DNA from: Congzhengia minquanensis
GTDB taxonomy: Bacteria > Bacillota > Clostridia > UBA1381 > UBA9506
Length of the DNA: 64,000 nucleotides
Direction: 5' to 3'
Assembly (NCBI RefSeq): GCF_014384785.1
Contig: NZ_JACRSU010000004.1
Location: 227,917 to 291,916 of the forward strand
Shown: piece after piece, positions 23,577 to 31,251 of the stretch
Layout of the letters: every line of letters starts with the position of its first letter
Numbering within the stretch: the first letter of the stretch is position 1
Notes under the pieces: model-generated
What the model saw: the letters and a program-made list of their open reading frames with translations, nothing else
What the model was told of the DNA's origin: nothing
Databases searched by the model: none
Program-made: the position numbers and the translations under genes

Positions 23577-24887
23577 TTACCCAACGGACAAATAGCCCTC
23601 CGGGTAAGAAAAGGTATTGTCATCTTCCGAGTGCCACATGGTGGCCACCGTTAAAACACCAATTCTTCCGATATACATAATAAAAATTAACACAATTCTG
23701 CTGGCGGAGGAAAGCTCCGGCGTAATGCCGCAGGAAAGCCCCACCGTTCCGAAAGCGGAAACCACCTCGAACAGAATTTGGGAAAAGCTCATGTCCGGCT
23801 CAAAAAACAGCAGCAGAAAGGTTCCCACAATCACCACAGTGAAAGCCAGGGTGATGATTTGCGACGAGCGGACAATGGTGTTTCGTGCAATTTTATATTT
23901 GAAAAACGAGCCGGGATGCAGGCCCGCCGCCTCGCCAGTGGAGCTTAATGCGCAAAAAAGCGTGGTGGTTTTAATGCCGCCGCCGGTGCCGCCGGGGGAA
24001 GCGCCGATAAACATCAGCGCAATCATCACCAGAAGGGCTGCGCTGGGAAACGCGCCCAGATTATGGGTGGCAAACCCTGCCGTTCTGGCAGACACGCTGT
24101 TAAAAAGTGATTCCAGCCAGGTGAAATCACCTGTCAGCTTCAGCAAAAGCGTGCCGGCAAGAATTAACCCCAAGCTCATGAAAAGCGCCACCTTTGTATG
24201 AAAACGAAGCTTTTTCACGGTGCGGAATTTTATGGCGGAGGTAAGGTCGTGAATGACTAAAAAACCAATTCCGCCAAAAAAGATGAGCGTGCAGGTAACG
24301 ATATTCAACAGCACGTCTTCCGAATAGTCCGTAAGGCTTTTCATGCCGCCCAAAATGTCGAACCCGGCGTTGTTAAACGCAGAAATGCCGTGAAACACCG
24401 AAATTTGCACAGCGCGCCAAAAGGAATATTGTGGGTAAAAGGAGAAAAAGCTTAAAACAGCGCCGGAAAGCTCAAAGGCAATGGTAATAAGAAAAATTTT
24501 TTTCAAAAGCATTAAAAGGCCCTCAAAGGAGCCTAAATTGATGGACTCTTTCAGCAAAAGCCGCTCGTTTAAACCAATGCGCTTGCGAAGAGCGAGCATA
24601 AACGCCGCGCCGATTAACGAAATGCCCAGGCCGCCGGCCTGAATAAGCAGGGCAATGACGGTTTGACCGAAGCCGGTGAAGGTGTCGAAGGGGTCAACTG
24701 TCACCAAGCCCGTCACGCAGACAGAGCTGGTGGCGGTAAAAAAAGCGTCTAAAAAAGAGAGGCGCACGCCGTCGCGGACACTGAAAGGGAGGGAAAGCAG
24801 GCATGCGCCGGATAAAATCAGAACCAAAAAGCCGATGGCAGTTATGGCCGCCGGCCGTAAATGTTTTTTAAATATCATTTTTTTCAC
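23577..24887 (-). CDS. ktrB: TrkH/KtrB-type potassium uptake membrane subunit
   Basis: A 436-residue integral membrane protein, the usual KtrB length, with four M1-P-M2 repeats forming one K+ pore. The P-loops with the selectivity-filter glycines are visible in order: 'SSVCVTGLVTVD', 'ISAFNNAGFDIL', 'NSVSARTAGFAT' and 'SAFGTVGLSCG'. KtrB needs a cytoplasmic KtrA/TrkA ring; none is encoded in this window. The annotated start is GTG 24887; ATG 24878 is equally possible because neither has a strong ribosome site. It is co-directional with the short gene upstream (gap about 40 bases) and the sialidase-fold gene downstream. Confidence 0.88.
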   Translation of the reverse strand: MKKMIFKKHLRPAAITAIGFLVLILSGACLLSLPFSVRDGVRLSFLDAFFTATSSVCVTGLVTVDPFDTFTGFGQTVIALLIQAGGLGISLIGAAFMLALRKRIGLNERLLLKESINLGSFEGLLMLLKKIFLITIAFELSGAVLSFFSFYPQYSFWRAVQISVFHGISAFNNAGFDILGGMKSLTDYSEDVLLNIVTCTLIFFGGIGFLVIHDLTSAIKFRTVKKLRFHTKVALFMSLGLILAGTLLLKLTGDFTWLESLFNSVSARTAGFATHNLGAFPSAALLVMIALMFIGASPGGTGGGIKTTTLFCALSSTGEAAGLHPGSFFKYKIARNTIVRSSQIITLAFTVVIVGTFLLLFFEPDMSFSQILFEVVSAFGTVGLSCGITPELSSASRIVLIFIMYIGRIGVLTVATMWHSEDDNTFSYPEGYLSVG

Positions 24888-24927
24888 CAGTTATATTTTT
24901 TCTAATTGCCGCACAGAGACCGCGCGG

Positions 24928-25257
24928 TTAAACGGGAAGAAGGCTTTCGTCGTTTTGCAGCAGCGTTGCCAGCGTGCAGTCGATGGTATTAGTCCCATCT
25001 GCAAGCACAAAGCCGCCCTGAATGTCAGCCGTTTGGGCCGCAATTTTCAGCAGGGGCACAACCCTGCCCGTTGCCTTGAATTTTGCGTTCAGCATAACGA
25101 TAAACCGCATGAGGCTCAGGCGGTTTTTGTCCCGCAGGTTAAACTGAATTTCGTCAAATCCAGGACGGTAATACTTCACAATGAGGTTTGCCAGCAGCTC
25201 TTCATATTCCTGCTGGGGCATGGAAACGATTTTTTTCATTCTGTCTTCTTCCGCCAT
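24928..25257 (-). CDS. Short conserved-looking protein, weakly like V-ATPase subunit E C-terminus
   Basis: A 109-residue soluble protein. The start at ATG 25257 is preferred to ATG 25263 because AGGAG then has 9 rather than 3 bases of spacing. The middle ('EIQFNLRDKNRLSLMRFIVM') and end ('IQGGFVLADGTNTIDCTLAT') follow the pattern of the C-terminal domain of V/A-type ATPase subunit E ('...GGVIVESEDGKIxVNNT'). No other ATPase subunit is nearby and it lacks the long N-terminal coiled coil, so it is not a normal subunit E. It lies between wecB and ktrB in a tight minus-strand run. Function unknown. Confidence 0.6.
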   Translation of the reverse strand: MAEEDRMKKIVSMPQQEYEELLANLIVKYYRPGFDEIQFNLRDKNRLSLMRFIVMLNAKFKATGRVVPLLKIAAQTADIQGGFVLADGTNTIDCTLATLLQNDESLLPV

Positions 25258-25271
25258 AAACATACGCTCCT

Positions 25272-26423
25272 TTAATAGCTGAAATTTGAAGGTTTTTCGG
25301 CCTTTCTTCCAAAGGCGTATAAAATCGCGTCTGCAATGCGTTCCGACGCTAAGCCGTCCCCATAGGGGTTCACGGCTTTGGACATTTTTTCATATTCGGT
25401 TTTATCAAACAGCAGGGTTTTTGCCAGGTCGGTGATGTGGTTTTCGTCTACGCCGGCAATTTTCACCGTTCCGGCGGTCACGGCCTCCGGCCGCTCGGTT
25501 TCGTTTCTTAAAACCAGCACAGGCTTGCCCAGAGAGGGAGCTTCCTCCTGCAGGCCGCCGGAGTCGGTCATCACCATATAGCACCGGTCCATCAGGTTGT
25601 GAAGCTCAGTAACGTCTAACGGGTCGATTAAATGAATGCGGCTGTGGTTTCCCAAAATTTCGTTTGCCGTGTTCCGAACAAGTGGATTTAAATGCACGGG
25701 GTAAACCACTTCCACGTCCTCTGCGGCGTTTGCCGCGTTTAAAATTGCCCGGCAAATGTTCTGCAGCGGCTCGCCCAGGTTTTCCCGCCGGTGGGCGGTT
25801 ACCAAAATGACCCGTTTGTTATCAAAATCAATCTGTTTTAAGGTGTCGTCGTGAAACACGTAATTTGGCTGAACGGTGTGTTTAATTGCGTCAATCACGG
25901 TGTTGCCTGTGACGTATATGTCAGAGGGGTTCACATTTTCTTTTAACAAATTATTTTCGTTGTTAATGGTAGGTGCAAAATACAGGTCGGCAAGATAGGT
26001 GGTGAGGCACCGGTTCATCTCCTCAGGGAAAGGGGAATATTTGTCGTAGGTCCTCAGGCCTGCCTCCACGTGGCCGATTTTGGTCTGGCAGTAAAACGAG
26101 GCCAGAGCACCGGCAAAGGTAGTGGTGGTGTCGCCGTGAACCAAAACAATGTCGGGCCGGGCGGCCTTTATGGTTTCTTCAATGCCTTTCATCACCCGCG
26201 CCGTTATGTCGGACAGGGTTTGCCCCGATTTCATAATGTCCAAGTCGAAATCCGCGCGGATATTAAAAATGTCCATTACCTGGTCTAACATTTGCCTGTG
26301 CTGCGCGGTGACGCACACAACGGATTCAATTTCCTCCCGCTGTTCCAAAACTTTTACCAGCGGAGCCATTTTAATCGCTTCCGGCCGGGTGCCGAAAACC
26401 GTCATTACCTTTAGCTTTTCCAT
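25272..26423 (-). CDS. wecB: UDP-N-acetylglucosamine 2-epimerase (non-hydrolysing)
   Basis: A 383-residue GT-B-fold enzyme that interconverts UDP-GlcNAc and UDP-ManNAc for teichoic acid or other envelope glycans. The N-terminal 'MTVFGTRPEAIKMAPLV' is diagnostic. Also visible are 'HGDTTTTFAGALASFY', 'GHVEAGLRTYDKYSPFPEE', 'ILVTAHRRENLGEPL' and 'VMTDSGGLQEEAPSLGKPVL', with the family's catalytic and allosteric residues. Start at 26423 with AAAGG 9 bases upstream. It follows the tagO/wecA-type gene by about 100 bases on the same strand. Together the two supply the first steps of an undecaprenyl-linked polymer. Confidence 0.95.
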   Translation of the reverse strand: MEKLKVMTVFGTRPEAIKMAPLVKVLEQREEIESVVCVTAQHRQMLDQVMDIFNIRADFDLDIMKSGQTLSDITARVMKGIEETIKAARPDIVLVHGDTTTTFAGALASFYCQTKIGHVEAGLRTYDKYSPFPEEMNRCLTTYLADLYFAPTINNENNLLKENVNPSDIYVTGNTVIDAIKHTVQPNYVFHDDTLKQIDFDNKRVILVTAHRRENLGEPLQNICRAILNAANAAEDVEVVYPVHLNPLVRNTANEILGNHSRIHLIDPLDVTELHNLMDRCYMVMTDSGGLQEEAPSLGKPVLVLRNETERPEAVTAGTVKIAGVDENHITDLAKTLLFDKTEYEKMSKAVNPYGDGLASERIADAILYAFGRKAEKPSNFSY

Positions 26424-26520
26424 GTTGTTTAAACCTTTCTTTTCGTATCAATCTTTTTGAAATGTAAAAAGAAGATATGAAAAAGCATACCTTCTTTTTT
26501 ATGATTATCGTTAAAATAAA

Positions 26521-27654
26521 CTATTTTTCTGTCTTTTTCGTCACACATTCAGCGCCGGGCTGTGCGTCCTGGGGACTTTCGGTTTCCGTACTTTCGTCCT
26601 CCTGCTTATCGGCAGAATTTGTGCGGCTCATCATAGTGAACACCGCAAACAGCACAATGGACAAAAACAGAACAAACGCCCGCAGGAAGTTCGACACGAA
26701 CATCACAATGGCGCTGATTGCCAGAATTGCCGACAGCGCGTAGAGTATAATCACGGCGGAGCGCTGGGAAAAGCCCATGTCAATCAGCCGGTGGTGCAAA
26801 TGGCCTCTGTCCGGCGTCATAATACCCTGGCCTTTTAAAAGCCTTCGGATAATGGCAAACAGAGTATCGAAAATCGGAAGCCCCAAAATTAAAAACGGCA
26901 GAGCAAAAGCCACATAGGTTTTAAAGGGTCCCTGAATGGAGATACATGCTAAAACAAAGCCTAAAAACGTTGCCCCGGTGTCCCCCATAAAGGTTTTGGC
27001 GGGATTAAAGTTAAAGGGCAGAAAGCCGAAGCACGAGCCTGCCAAAGCGGCTGCCAAAATCAGCATGGTGGCATTGGCGTTGTGTTGCATTAAAAGAATG
27101 GACAAAAGCGCCACGGCGGCAATAGAAGACACGCCGGCGGCAAGCCCGTCCAGCCCGTCGATTAAGTTCACCGCGTTGGTAACGCCCACAATCCACAAAA
27201 CGCTGCCGCCGATGGAAAGCCATTCGGGCACGCGCACCAAAAGGCCGTTCATGGGGTTTGCAACCGCAATGACCCGCACGCCCAAAAGCACCGGAATGCA
27301 GGCCGCGGCGATTTGTATTACGAATTTTAAAAGGGCCGGCTTTGGTTTTAAATCGTCTAAAAAGCCCAGCACAGAAATAATCATAGAGCCGATTAAAATG
27401 CCAATGAGCGGCTTATTTAAAGCCCCGTCCACCATGAAGCTGGAAAAACAGCACACGCTGATGAGGAACCCGTAGACAATGGCAATTCCGCCAATTCTGG
27501 GAATTGGTTTTTTATGCATCCGCCGGTTGTCCTTCGGAACGTCCAGCGCGCCGATTTTAAATGCAAGCTTAATGGAAAGCGGCGTTGTGGCATAGGCCAC
27601 AATCAGTGCAACCACAAACGCAAACACAATAAAAAGTCCGTTTTGTTCAGTCAT
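26521..27654 (-). CDS. tagO: Undecaprenyl-phosphate GlcNAc-1-phosphate transferase (MraY/WecA/TagO family)
   Basis: A 377-residue polytopic membrane enzyme that moves GlcNAc-1-P onto undecaprenyl phosphate, opening wall-polymer synthesis. The start at ATG 27654 is chosen for its GGGAG site and family N-terminus; an upstream ATG at 27699 has neither. Diagnostic stretches: 'LDVPKDNRRMHKKPIPRIGG', 'GFLDDLKPKPALLKF', 'NAVNLIDGLDGLAAG' (catalytic Asp cluster), 'FMGDTGATFLGF' and the cytoplasmic HxH-type loop 'DRGHLHHRLIDMG'. A charged C-terminal tail ends the protein. It is the first gene of the minus-strand run and diverges from the methyltransferase gene at 27814. Confidence 0.92.
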   Translation of the reverse strand: MTEQNGLFIVFAFVVALIVAYATTPLSIKLAFKIGALDVPKDNRRMHKKPIPRIGGIAIVYGFLISVCCFSSFMVDGALNKPLIGILIGSMIISVLGFLDDLKPKPALLKFVIQIAAACIPVLLGVRVIAVANPMNGLLVRVPEWLSIGGSVLWIVGVTNAVNLIDGLDGLAAGVSSIAAVALLSILLMQHNANATMLILAAALAGSCFGFLPFNFNPAKTFMGDTGATFLGFVLACISIQGPFKTYVAFALPFLILGLPIFDTLFAIIRRLLKGQGIMTPDRGHLHHRLIDMGFSQRSAVIILYALSAILAISAIVMFVSNFLRAFVLFLSIVLFAVFTMMSRTNSADKQEDESTETESPQDAQPGAECVTKKTEK

Positions 27655-27753
27655 ATCATACTCCCGAAAGCAATTTACAATTGAAATTAATTTTATCATT
27701 TGATATTGTATAAAATTATATACCGAAAAGCAGGGTTTGTCAATACAATTCAG

Positions 27754-27782
27754 TTGTATTTTTTGCGTGGTTATGATATACT
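27754..27782 (+). promoter_or_regulatory. Promoter of the RlmD-type methyltransferase gene
   Basis: TTGTAT at 27754-27759, 17 bases, TATACT at 27777-27782. It lies 31 bases before the TTG start at 27814. Confidence 0.6.
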
Positions 27783-27813
27783 TGACATAATCATTTTAAA
27801 AGGAGCATTGCCA

Positions 27814-29178
27814 TTGAAGCCGGGTGACACAATCAAGCTGAACATATTAAACACCGCGCCGGACGGGCGCGGAATTGGAAAAATAGATCACTTTGTAATT
27901 TTTGTAATTGGCGCCTGCGAGGGCGATTTGGTTTTGGCAAAAATTTTAACCGTACACAAGACCTATGCCACGGCGGCAGCGGTTCAGGTGCTTGCGCCTT
28001 CACCTTTCCGGCAGGAAAGTTTTTGCCGGGCGTCGTCTGCATGCGGCGGCTGCCCGCTTTCACACATTCAATATGAAAAGCAGCTTGCAATAAAAAAGCA
28101 GACGGTTACCGACGCTCTTGCCCGCATCGGCGGGTTTGATTTGCAGACGGTAGAAATTTCAGACGCTTTGGGTATGGACAGGCCCTTTTGCTACCGCAAC
28201 AAAATGGTGTTCCCTGTGGGACAGGCAGGCGGCAAGGCCGTGGGCGGGTTTTACGCCCCCAAAAGCCATGACATTGTGCCGCTTGACAGCTGTTTGGCCG
28301 GGGAGGAGGCTGCCATGCAGGCGCTTTCCTGCGTGGTGCAGTTTTTAAATGACGAATGCATCGCCCCCTTTCACGAGGCGAAAAAGTGCGGAACCGTGCG
28401 GCGGGTTTTTGTCCGCACCGGATTTCATACAAAAGCGCTTATGGTGGTAATCTCCTCTTTTACAGAGCGCATCAGGCATTTGGACAGGCTCGTTTCCGCC
28501 CTGCGGGAAACAGAATTTGCAGGATATTGCCTAAAAAGCGTGGTTTTAAATGTAAATCAAAAAATAAATAATTTGGTGCTTGGGGATAAAAATATTACAT
28601 TGTGGGGCAGCGATACCATTGAAGATGAACTGATGGGACTTATCTTTTCCATTTCGCCCCACAGCTTTTTCCAGGTGAATCCCGTGCAGACGCAGGTGCT
28701 GTATCAAACTGCAATGAGCCTTGCAGAGCTTGACGGCACAAAAACGGTTTTAGACGTTTACTGCGGCATTGGAACCATTTCCCTCTGCGCGGCAAAGCTG
28801 GCAAAGCGGGTAATTGGAGTGGAAATTGTGAAGGAAGCAGTGTTAGACGCAGGTGTGAATGCAGAGAGAAACAACATTAAAAATGCTGAATTTTACTGCG
28901 GGGCGGCGGAACAGGTTGTGCCGGATTTAATCGGCCGGGATATCAGACCCGACGTTGTGTTTTTAGACCCGCCGCGAAAGGGCAGCGATGAAAAAACCCT
29001 GTCGGCAATTTTGTCGGCACGGCCTGAGCGCATTGTGTATGTTTCGTGCAACCCGGCGACGCTTGCAAGGGACGCGCGGTATTTGGCAGACGGCGGATAT
29101 CGCTTAACCCGCGCCGTGCCGGTGGACATGTTCCCCCATACAGCGCATGTGGAATGCGTGGCTTTATTAAATAAATGA
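27814..29178 (+). CDS. rlmD: 23S rRNA (uracil-5-)-methyltransferase, RlmD/RlmCD (RumA) family
   Basis: SAM-dependent tRNA/rRNA m5U methyltransferase of 454 residues. TTG 27814 is preferred because AGGAG ends 8 bases upstream; the frame is open further up but without a start signal. An N-terminal TRAM domain ('PGDTIKLNILNTAPDGRGIG') leads to an Fe-S cysteine cluster ('CRASSACGGCPLSHIQY'), a linker domain, then the Rossmann methyltransferase: 'SPHSFFQVNPVQTQVLY', 'VLDVYCGIGTISLCAAKLA', 'FLDPPRKGSDEK' and the catalytic Cys motif 'VSCNPATLARD'. Firmicutes RlmCD homologues can modify two sites; which site is used cannot be told here. Confidence 0.93.
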   Translation: MKPGDTIKLNILNTAPDGRGIGKIDHFVIFVIGACEGDLVLAKILTVHKTYATAAAVQVLAPSPFRQESFCRASSACGGCPLSHIQYEKQLAIKKQTVTDALARIGGFDLQTVEISDALGMDRPFCYRNKMVFPVGQAGGKAVGGFYAPKSHDIVPLDSCLAGEEAAMQALSCVVQFLNDECIAPFHEAKKCGTVRRVFVRTGFHTKALMVVISSFTERIRHLDRLVSALRETEFAGYCLKSVVLNVNQKINNLVLGDKNITLWGSDTIEDELMGLIFSISPHSFFQVNPVQTQVLYQTAMSLAELDGTKTVLDVYCGIGTISLCAAKLAKRVIGVEIVKEAVLDAGVNAERNNIKNAEFYCGAAEQVVPDLIGRDIRPDVVFLDPPRKGSDEKTLSAILSARPERIVYVSCNPATLARDARYLADGGYRLTRAVPVDMFPHTAHVECVALLNK

Positions 29179-29237
29179 AATTTGAAGCAGATCAATGGTA
29201 GATGATTGTGCTTAAAAGCAAATAAAGAGGTGCGCGT

Positions 29238-29912
29238 ATGAAAAAAATAATTTTTCGCATAACAATTTGTGTGATAGCCGCGGCGGTGCTTTGTGCGGCA
29301 GCCGTTTTGGGCATGAACGTGTATATGAAAAATAAGGTAAAGAACCGTATTTTTCCTGCGCCGGAGGCGTATAATAATGGAAAGGCCGACTGCATTGTGG
29401 TTTTGGGCGCTGCGGTGTATGACAACGGCACGCTGAGCTACATGCTGCGGGACAGGCTGGACTATGGCATTGCGCTTTATAAAGACGGCGCCGCGCCGAA
29501 ACTGGTTATGAGCGGCGACCACGGCCGGGAGCATTATGACGAAGTGAACGCCATGAAAGACTATGCCGTTTCGTGCGGCGTTCCGTCGGAGGATATTTTT
29601 ATGGACCATGCCGGGTTTTCCACCTACGACAGCATGTATCGCGCCAAAGAAATTTTCGGCGCGGAAAACTTGATTGTGGTTACGCAAAAATACCACTTAT
29701 ACAGGGCGCTCTACATTGGGGACAAGCTTGGAATTGACGTTTACGGCGTCTCTTCAGACCAGCGGCAATATGCGGGACAGGCCCGGCGCGAGGTGCGGGA
29801 GATGTTTGCCCGGTGCAAAGACATGGTGAAGGTAATGGCCCGCCAAAAGCCCCAATATTTGGGGGAAGCAATTCCGCTGTGGAACAACGGCGACGTGACC
29901 AACGACAAATAA
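29238..29912 (+). CDS. ElyC/SanA/YdcF-family (DUF218) membrane protein
   Basis: A 224-residue protein with a single N-terminal transmembrane helix or uncleaved signal ('ITICVIAAAVLCAAAVLG', about residues 8-25) and an external DUF218 Rossmann-like domain. The family pattern is clear: 'ADCIVVLGAAVYDNGTLS', 'RLDYGIALYKDGAAPKLVMS', 'DHGREHYDEVNAM' and 'VTQKYHLYRALYIGDKLG' followed by 'DVYGV'. SanA homologues affect envelope integrity and vancomycin exclusion, but their reaction is unknown. The start at 29238 has an AGAGGTG site. It is followed 31 bases later by the esterase gene. Confidence 0.88.
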   Translation: MKKIIFRITICVIAAAVLCAAAVLGMNVYMKNKVKNRIFPAPEAYNNGKADCIVVLGAAVYDNGTLSYMLRDRLDYGIALYKDGAAPKLVMSGDHGREHYDEVNAMKDYAVSCGVPSEDIFMDHAGFSTYDSMYRAKEIFGAENLIVVTQKYHLYRALYIGDKLGIDVYGVSSDQRQYAGQARREVREMFARCKDMVKVMARQKPQYLGEAIPLWNNGDVTNDK

Positions 29913-29942
29913 TTTTTTTAAAACCCTGGAAGGAGCAACAAA

Positions 29943-30662
29943 ATGGCACACATTGAAATGACTTACCGGTCGGAACAGCTTGCCTGCGACACAGACATCA
30001 ACCTGCATCTGCCGGAGGGAATTCAAAAAGGGGAGCGGCTCCCCGTTTTATATCTTTTGCACGGCTTGGGAAGCGGGAGCCGCTCGTGGGACAAATATAC
30101 CGCCATTGGACGGTATGTGAGAAACAAGAAAATTATTGTGGTGATGCCCTACGCTGGAAAAAGCTTTTATATGAACGAAAAGTATGGGTTAAATTATTAT
30201 GACTATATTGCAAAGGAACTGCCGGACATGATTGAAGCCACATTTCCCGCGTCAGACCGCCGGTTTATTGCCGGGGCCTCCATGGGCGGCTATGGCGCGT
30301 TTCGAATTGCGTTTAAAAACCCCGGCCGGTATGAGTGGGCCGCGTCTTTTTCCGGGGCGCTTGATATGAAGCCCCTTTTAAAGCTGGACGAAAAGCGGTA
30401 TGAGCTTATTGCCGGAAGCGAATTTGTGCCGGAGGAGCAGGATCTTTTCACCATGGCGGAACTGGCAGACCAAAGCCCTGTGAAGCCCAAGTTTTATCAG
30501 TGGTGCGGCACGGAGGACTATTTATATAAAGGAAACGTTAAATTTAAAAACTTTATGGAAACGCTTTCGTTTGACTATACCTATGCCGAGTCTCCCGGCG
30601 ACCACAGCTGGGTTTACTGGGACCGGGAAATTGAAAAAACACTGAAGTTATTTGGGTTTTAA
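29943..30662 (+). CDS. Alpha/beta-hydrolase esterase (esterase D/PHB-depolymerase-like)
   Basis: A 239-residue cytoplasmic serine hydrolase. 'LPVLYLLHGLGSGSRSWDKY' contains the oxyanion-hole segment, 'FIAGASMGGYGAFRIAF' is the nucleophile elbow (GxSxG, Ser), and 'SPGDHSWVYWDREI' supplies the catalytic His. The acid residue is probably in 'WCGTEDYLYK'. The family (Pfam Esterase, PF00756) includes S-formylglutathione hydrolase, acetylxylan and feruloyl esterases. With glycosidases elsewhere in the window, de-esterifying imported oligosaccharides is plausible but unproven. AGGAG precedes the start, and a strong terminator follows the stop. Confidence 0.88.
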   Translation: MAHIEMTYRSEQLACDTDINLHLPEGIQKGERLPVLYLLHGLGSGSRSWDKYTAIGRYVRNKKIIVVMPYAGKSFYMNEKYGLNYYDYIAKELPDMIEATFPASDRRFIAGASMGGYGAFRIAFKNPGRYEWAASFSGALDMKPLLKLDEKRYELIAGSEFVPEEQDLFTMAELADQSPVKPKFYQWCGTEDYLYKGNVKFKNFMETLSFDYTYAESPGDHSWVYWDREIEKTLKLFGF

Positions 30663-30667
30663 ACCCC

Positions 30668-30703
30668 ATCCCCCGCTTTCGTTGGAAGGCGGGGGATTTT
30701 TTT
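30668..30703 (+). terminator. Rho-independent terminator after the esterase gene
   Basis: ATCCCCCGC pairs with GCGGGGGAT around a short loop, followed by a T run. It starts 6 bases past the stop codon. Confidence 0.9.
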
Positions 30704-30718
30704 CTAAACCGTGCATAT

Positions 30719-30740
30719 ATTTTCTGAATTTACAGAAAAT
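30719..30740 (+). promoter_or_regulatory. 8-bp inverted repeat in the sleB promoter region
   Basis: ATTTTCTG (30719-30726) and CAGAAAAT (30733-30740) flank AATTTA, 33 bases before the sleB start. GCATA at 30713-30717 followed about 16 bases later by CAGAAAATA could be a sigma-G-like promoter, which is how sleB is expressed in spore-formers. The match is loose. Confidence 0.35.
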
Positions 30741-30772
30741 AACTGTAACCAAAAAAGGAAAGGAACGGTTTT

Positions 30773-31237
30773 ATGAAAAAATATATTTTGGCGGCAGTTT
30801 CGTTCATACTTATTTTCACCATGCAGGTTGCTTTTGTGACCATTGGCAAGCAGGAGCAGGTAATGGCGGCGGGAAACTATAAAAATGAGCTTCAGCTTTT
30901 GGCAAGATGTGTAAACGGCGAGGCACGGGGCGAGCCCTATGCAGGCCAGGTGGCTGTTGCGGCTGTTATTCTAAACAGGGTGAAGCACCCGTCTTTTCCC
31001 AACACCATCTCCGGTGTGATTTATCAAAAAGGGGCGTTCACCGCAACGGTGGACGGGCAGATTAACGTGCCCATCAGCGAGGGGTCTTCGGTTTACAAGG
31101 CCTGCCGCGACGCCATGAACGGCTGGGACCCCACAGGCGGCGCAATTTATTATTATAACCCGAAAAAGACCACAAACAAGTGGATTTATTCCCGTGAGGT
31201 CATTAAAATCATTGGCAGCCACAGATTTGCGAAATAG
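30773..31237 (+). CDS. sleB: Spore cortex-lytic enzyme, SleB-type cell-wall hydrolase
   Basis: A 154-residue exported protein. A signal or anchor helix (about residues 4-24, 'ILAAVSFILIFTMQVAFVT') is followed by one Hydrolase_2 lytic transglycosylase domain: 'LLARCVNGEARGEPYAGQVA' with the catalytic Glu, 'VAAVILNRVKHPSFPNTI', 'GAFTATVDGQI', then 'YYYNPKKTTNKWIYSR' and a final 'IGSHRFAK'. SleB cuts muramic-lactam cortex during germination. It lacks the peptidoglycan-binding domain of Bacillus SleB, so it is the short clostridial form. It is followed 14 bases later by ypeB, the partner it needs for stability. Confidence 0.93.
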   Translation: MKKYILAAVSFILIFTMQVAFVTIGKQEQVMAAGNYKNELQLLARCVNGEARGEPYAGQVAVAAVILNRVKHPSFPNTISGVIYQKGAFTATVDGQINVPISEGSSVYKACRDAMNGWDPTGGAIYYYNPKKTTNKWIYSREVIKIIGSHRFAK

Positions 31238-31251
31238 GAGGATGAAAACAC

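Noticed and set aside
23160..23654. 164-codon plus-strand frame over the sialidase-fold and ktrB genes
   Set aside because: Antisense shadow in G+C-rich DNA; the minus-strand genes carry recognisable motifs.
28893..29696. 267-codon minus-strand frame across rlmD and the SanA-like gene
   Set aside because: Spans two motif-rich plus-strand genes in antisense; the composition (many His, Arg) is typical of a shadow.
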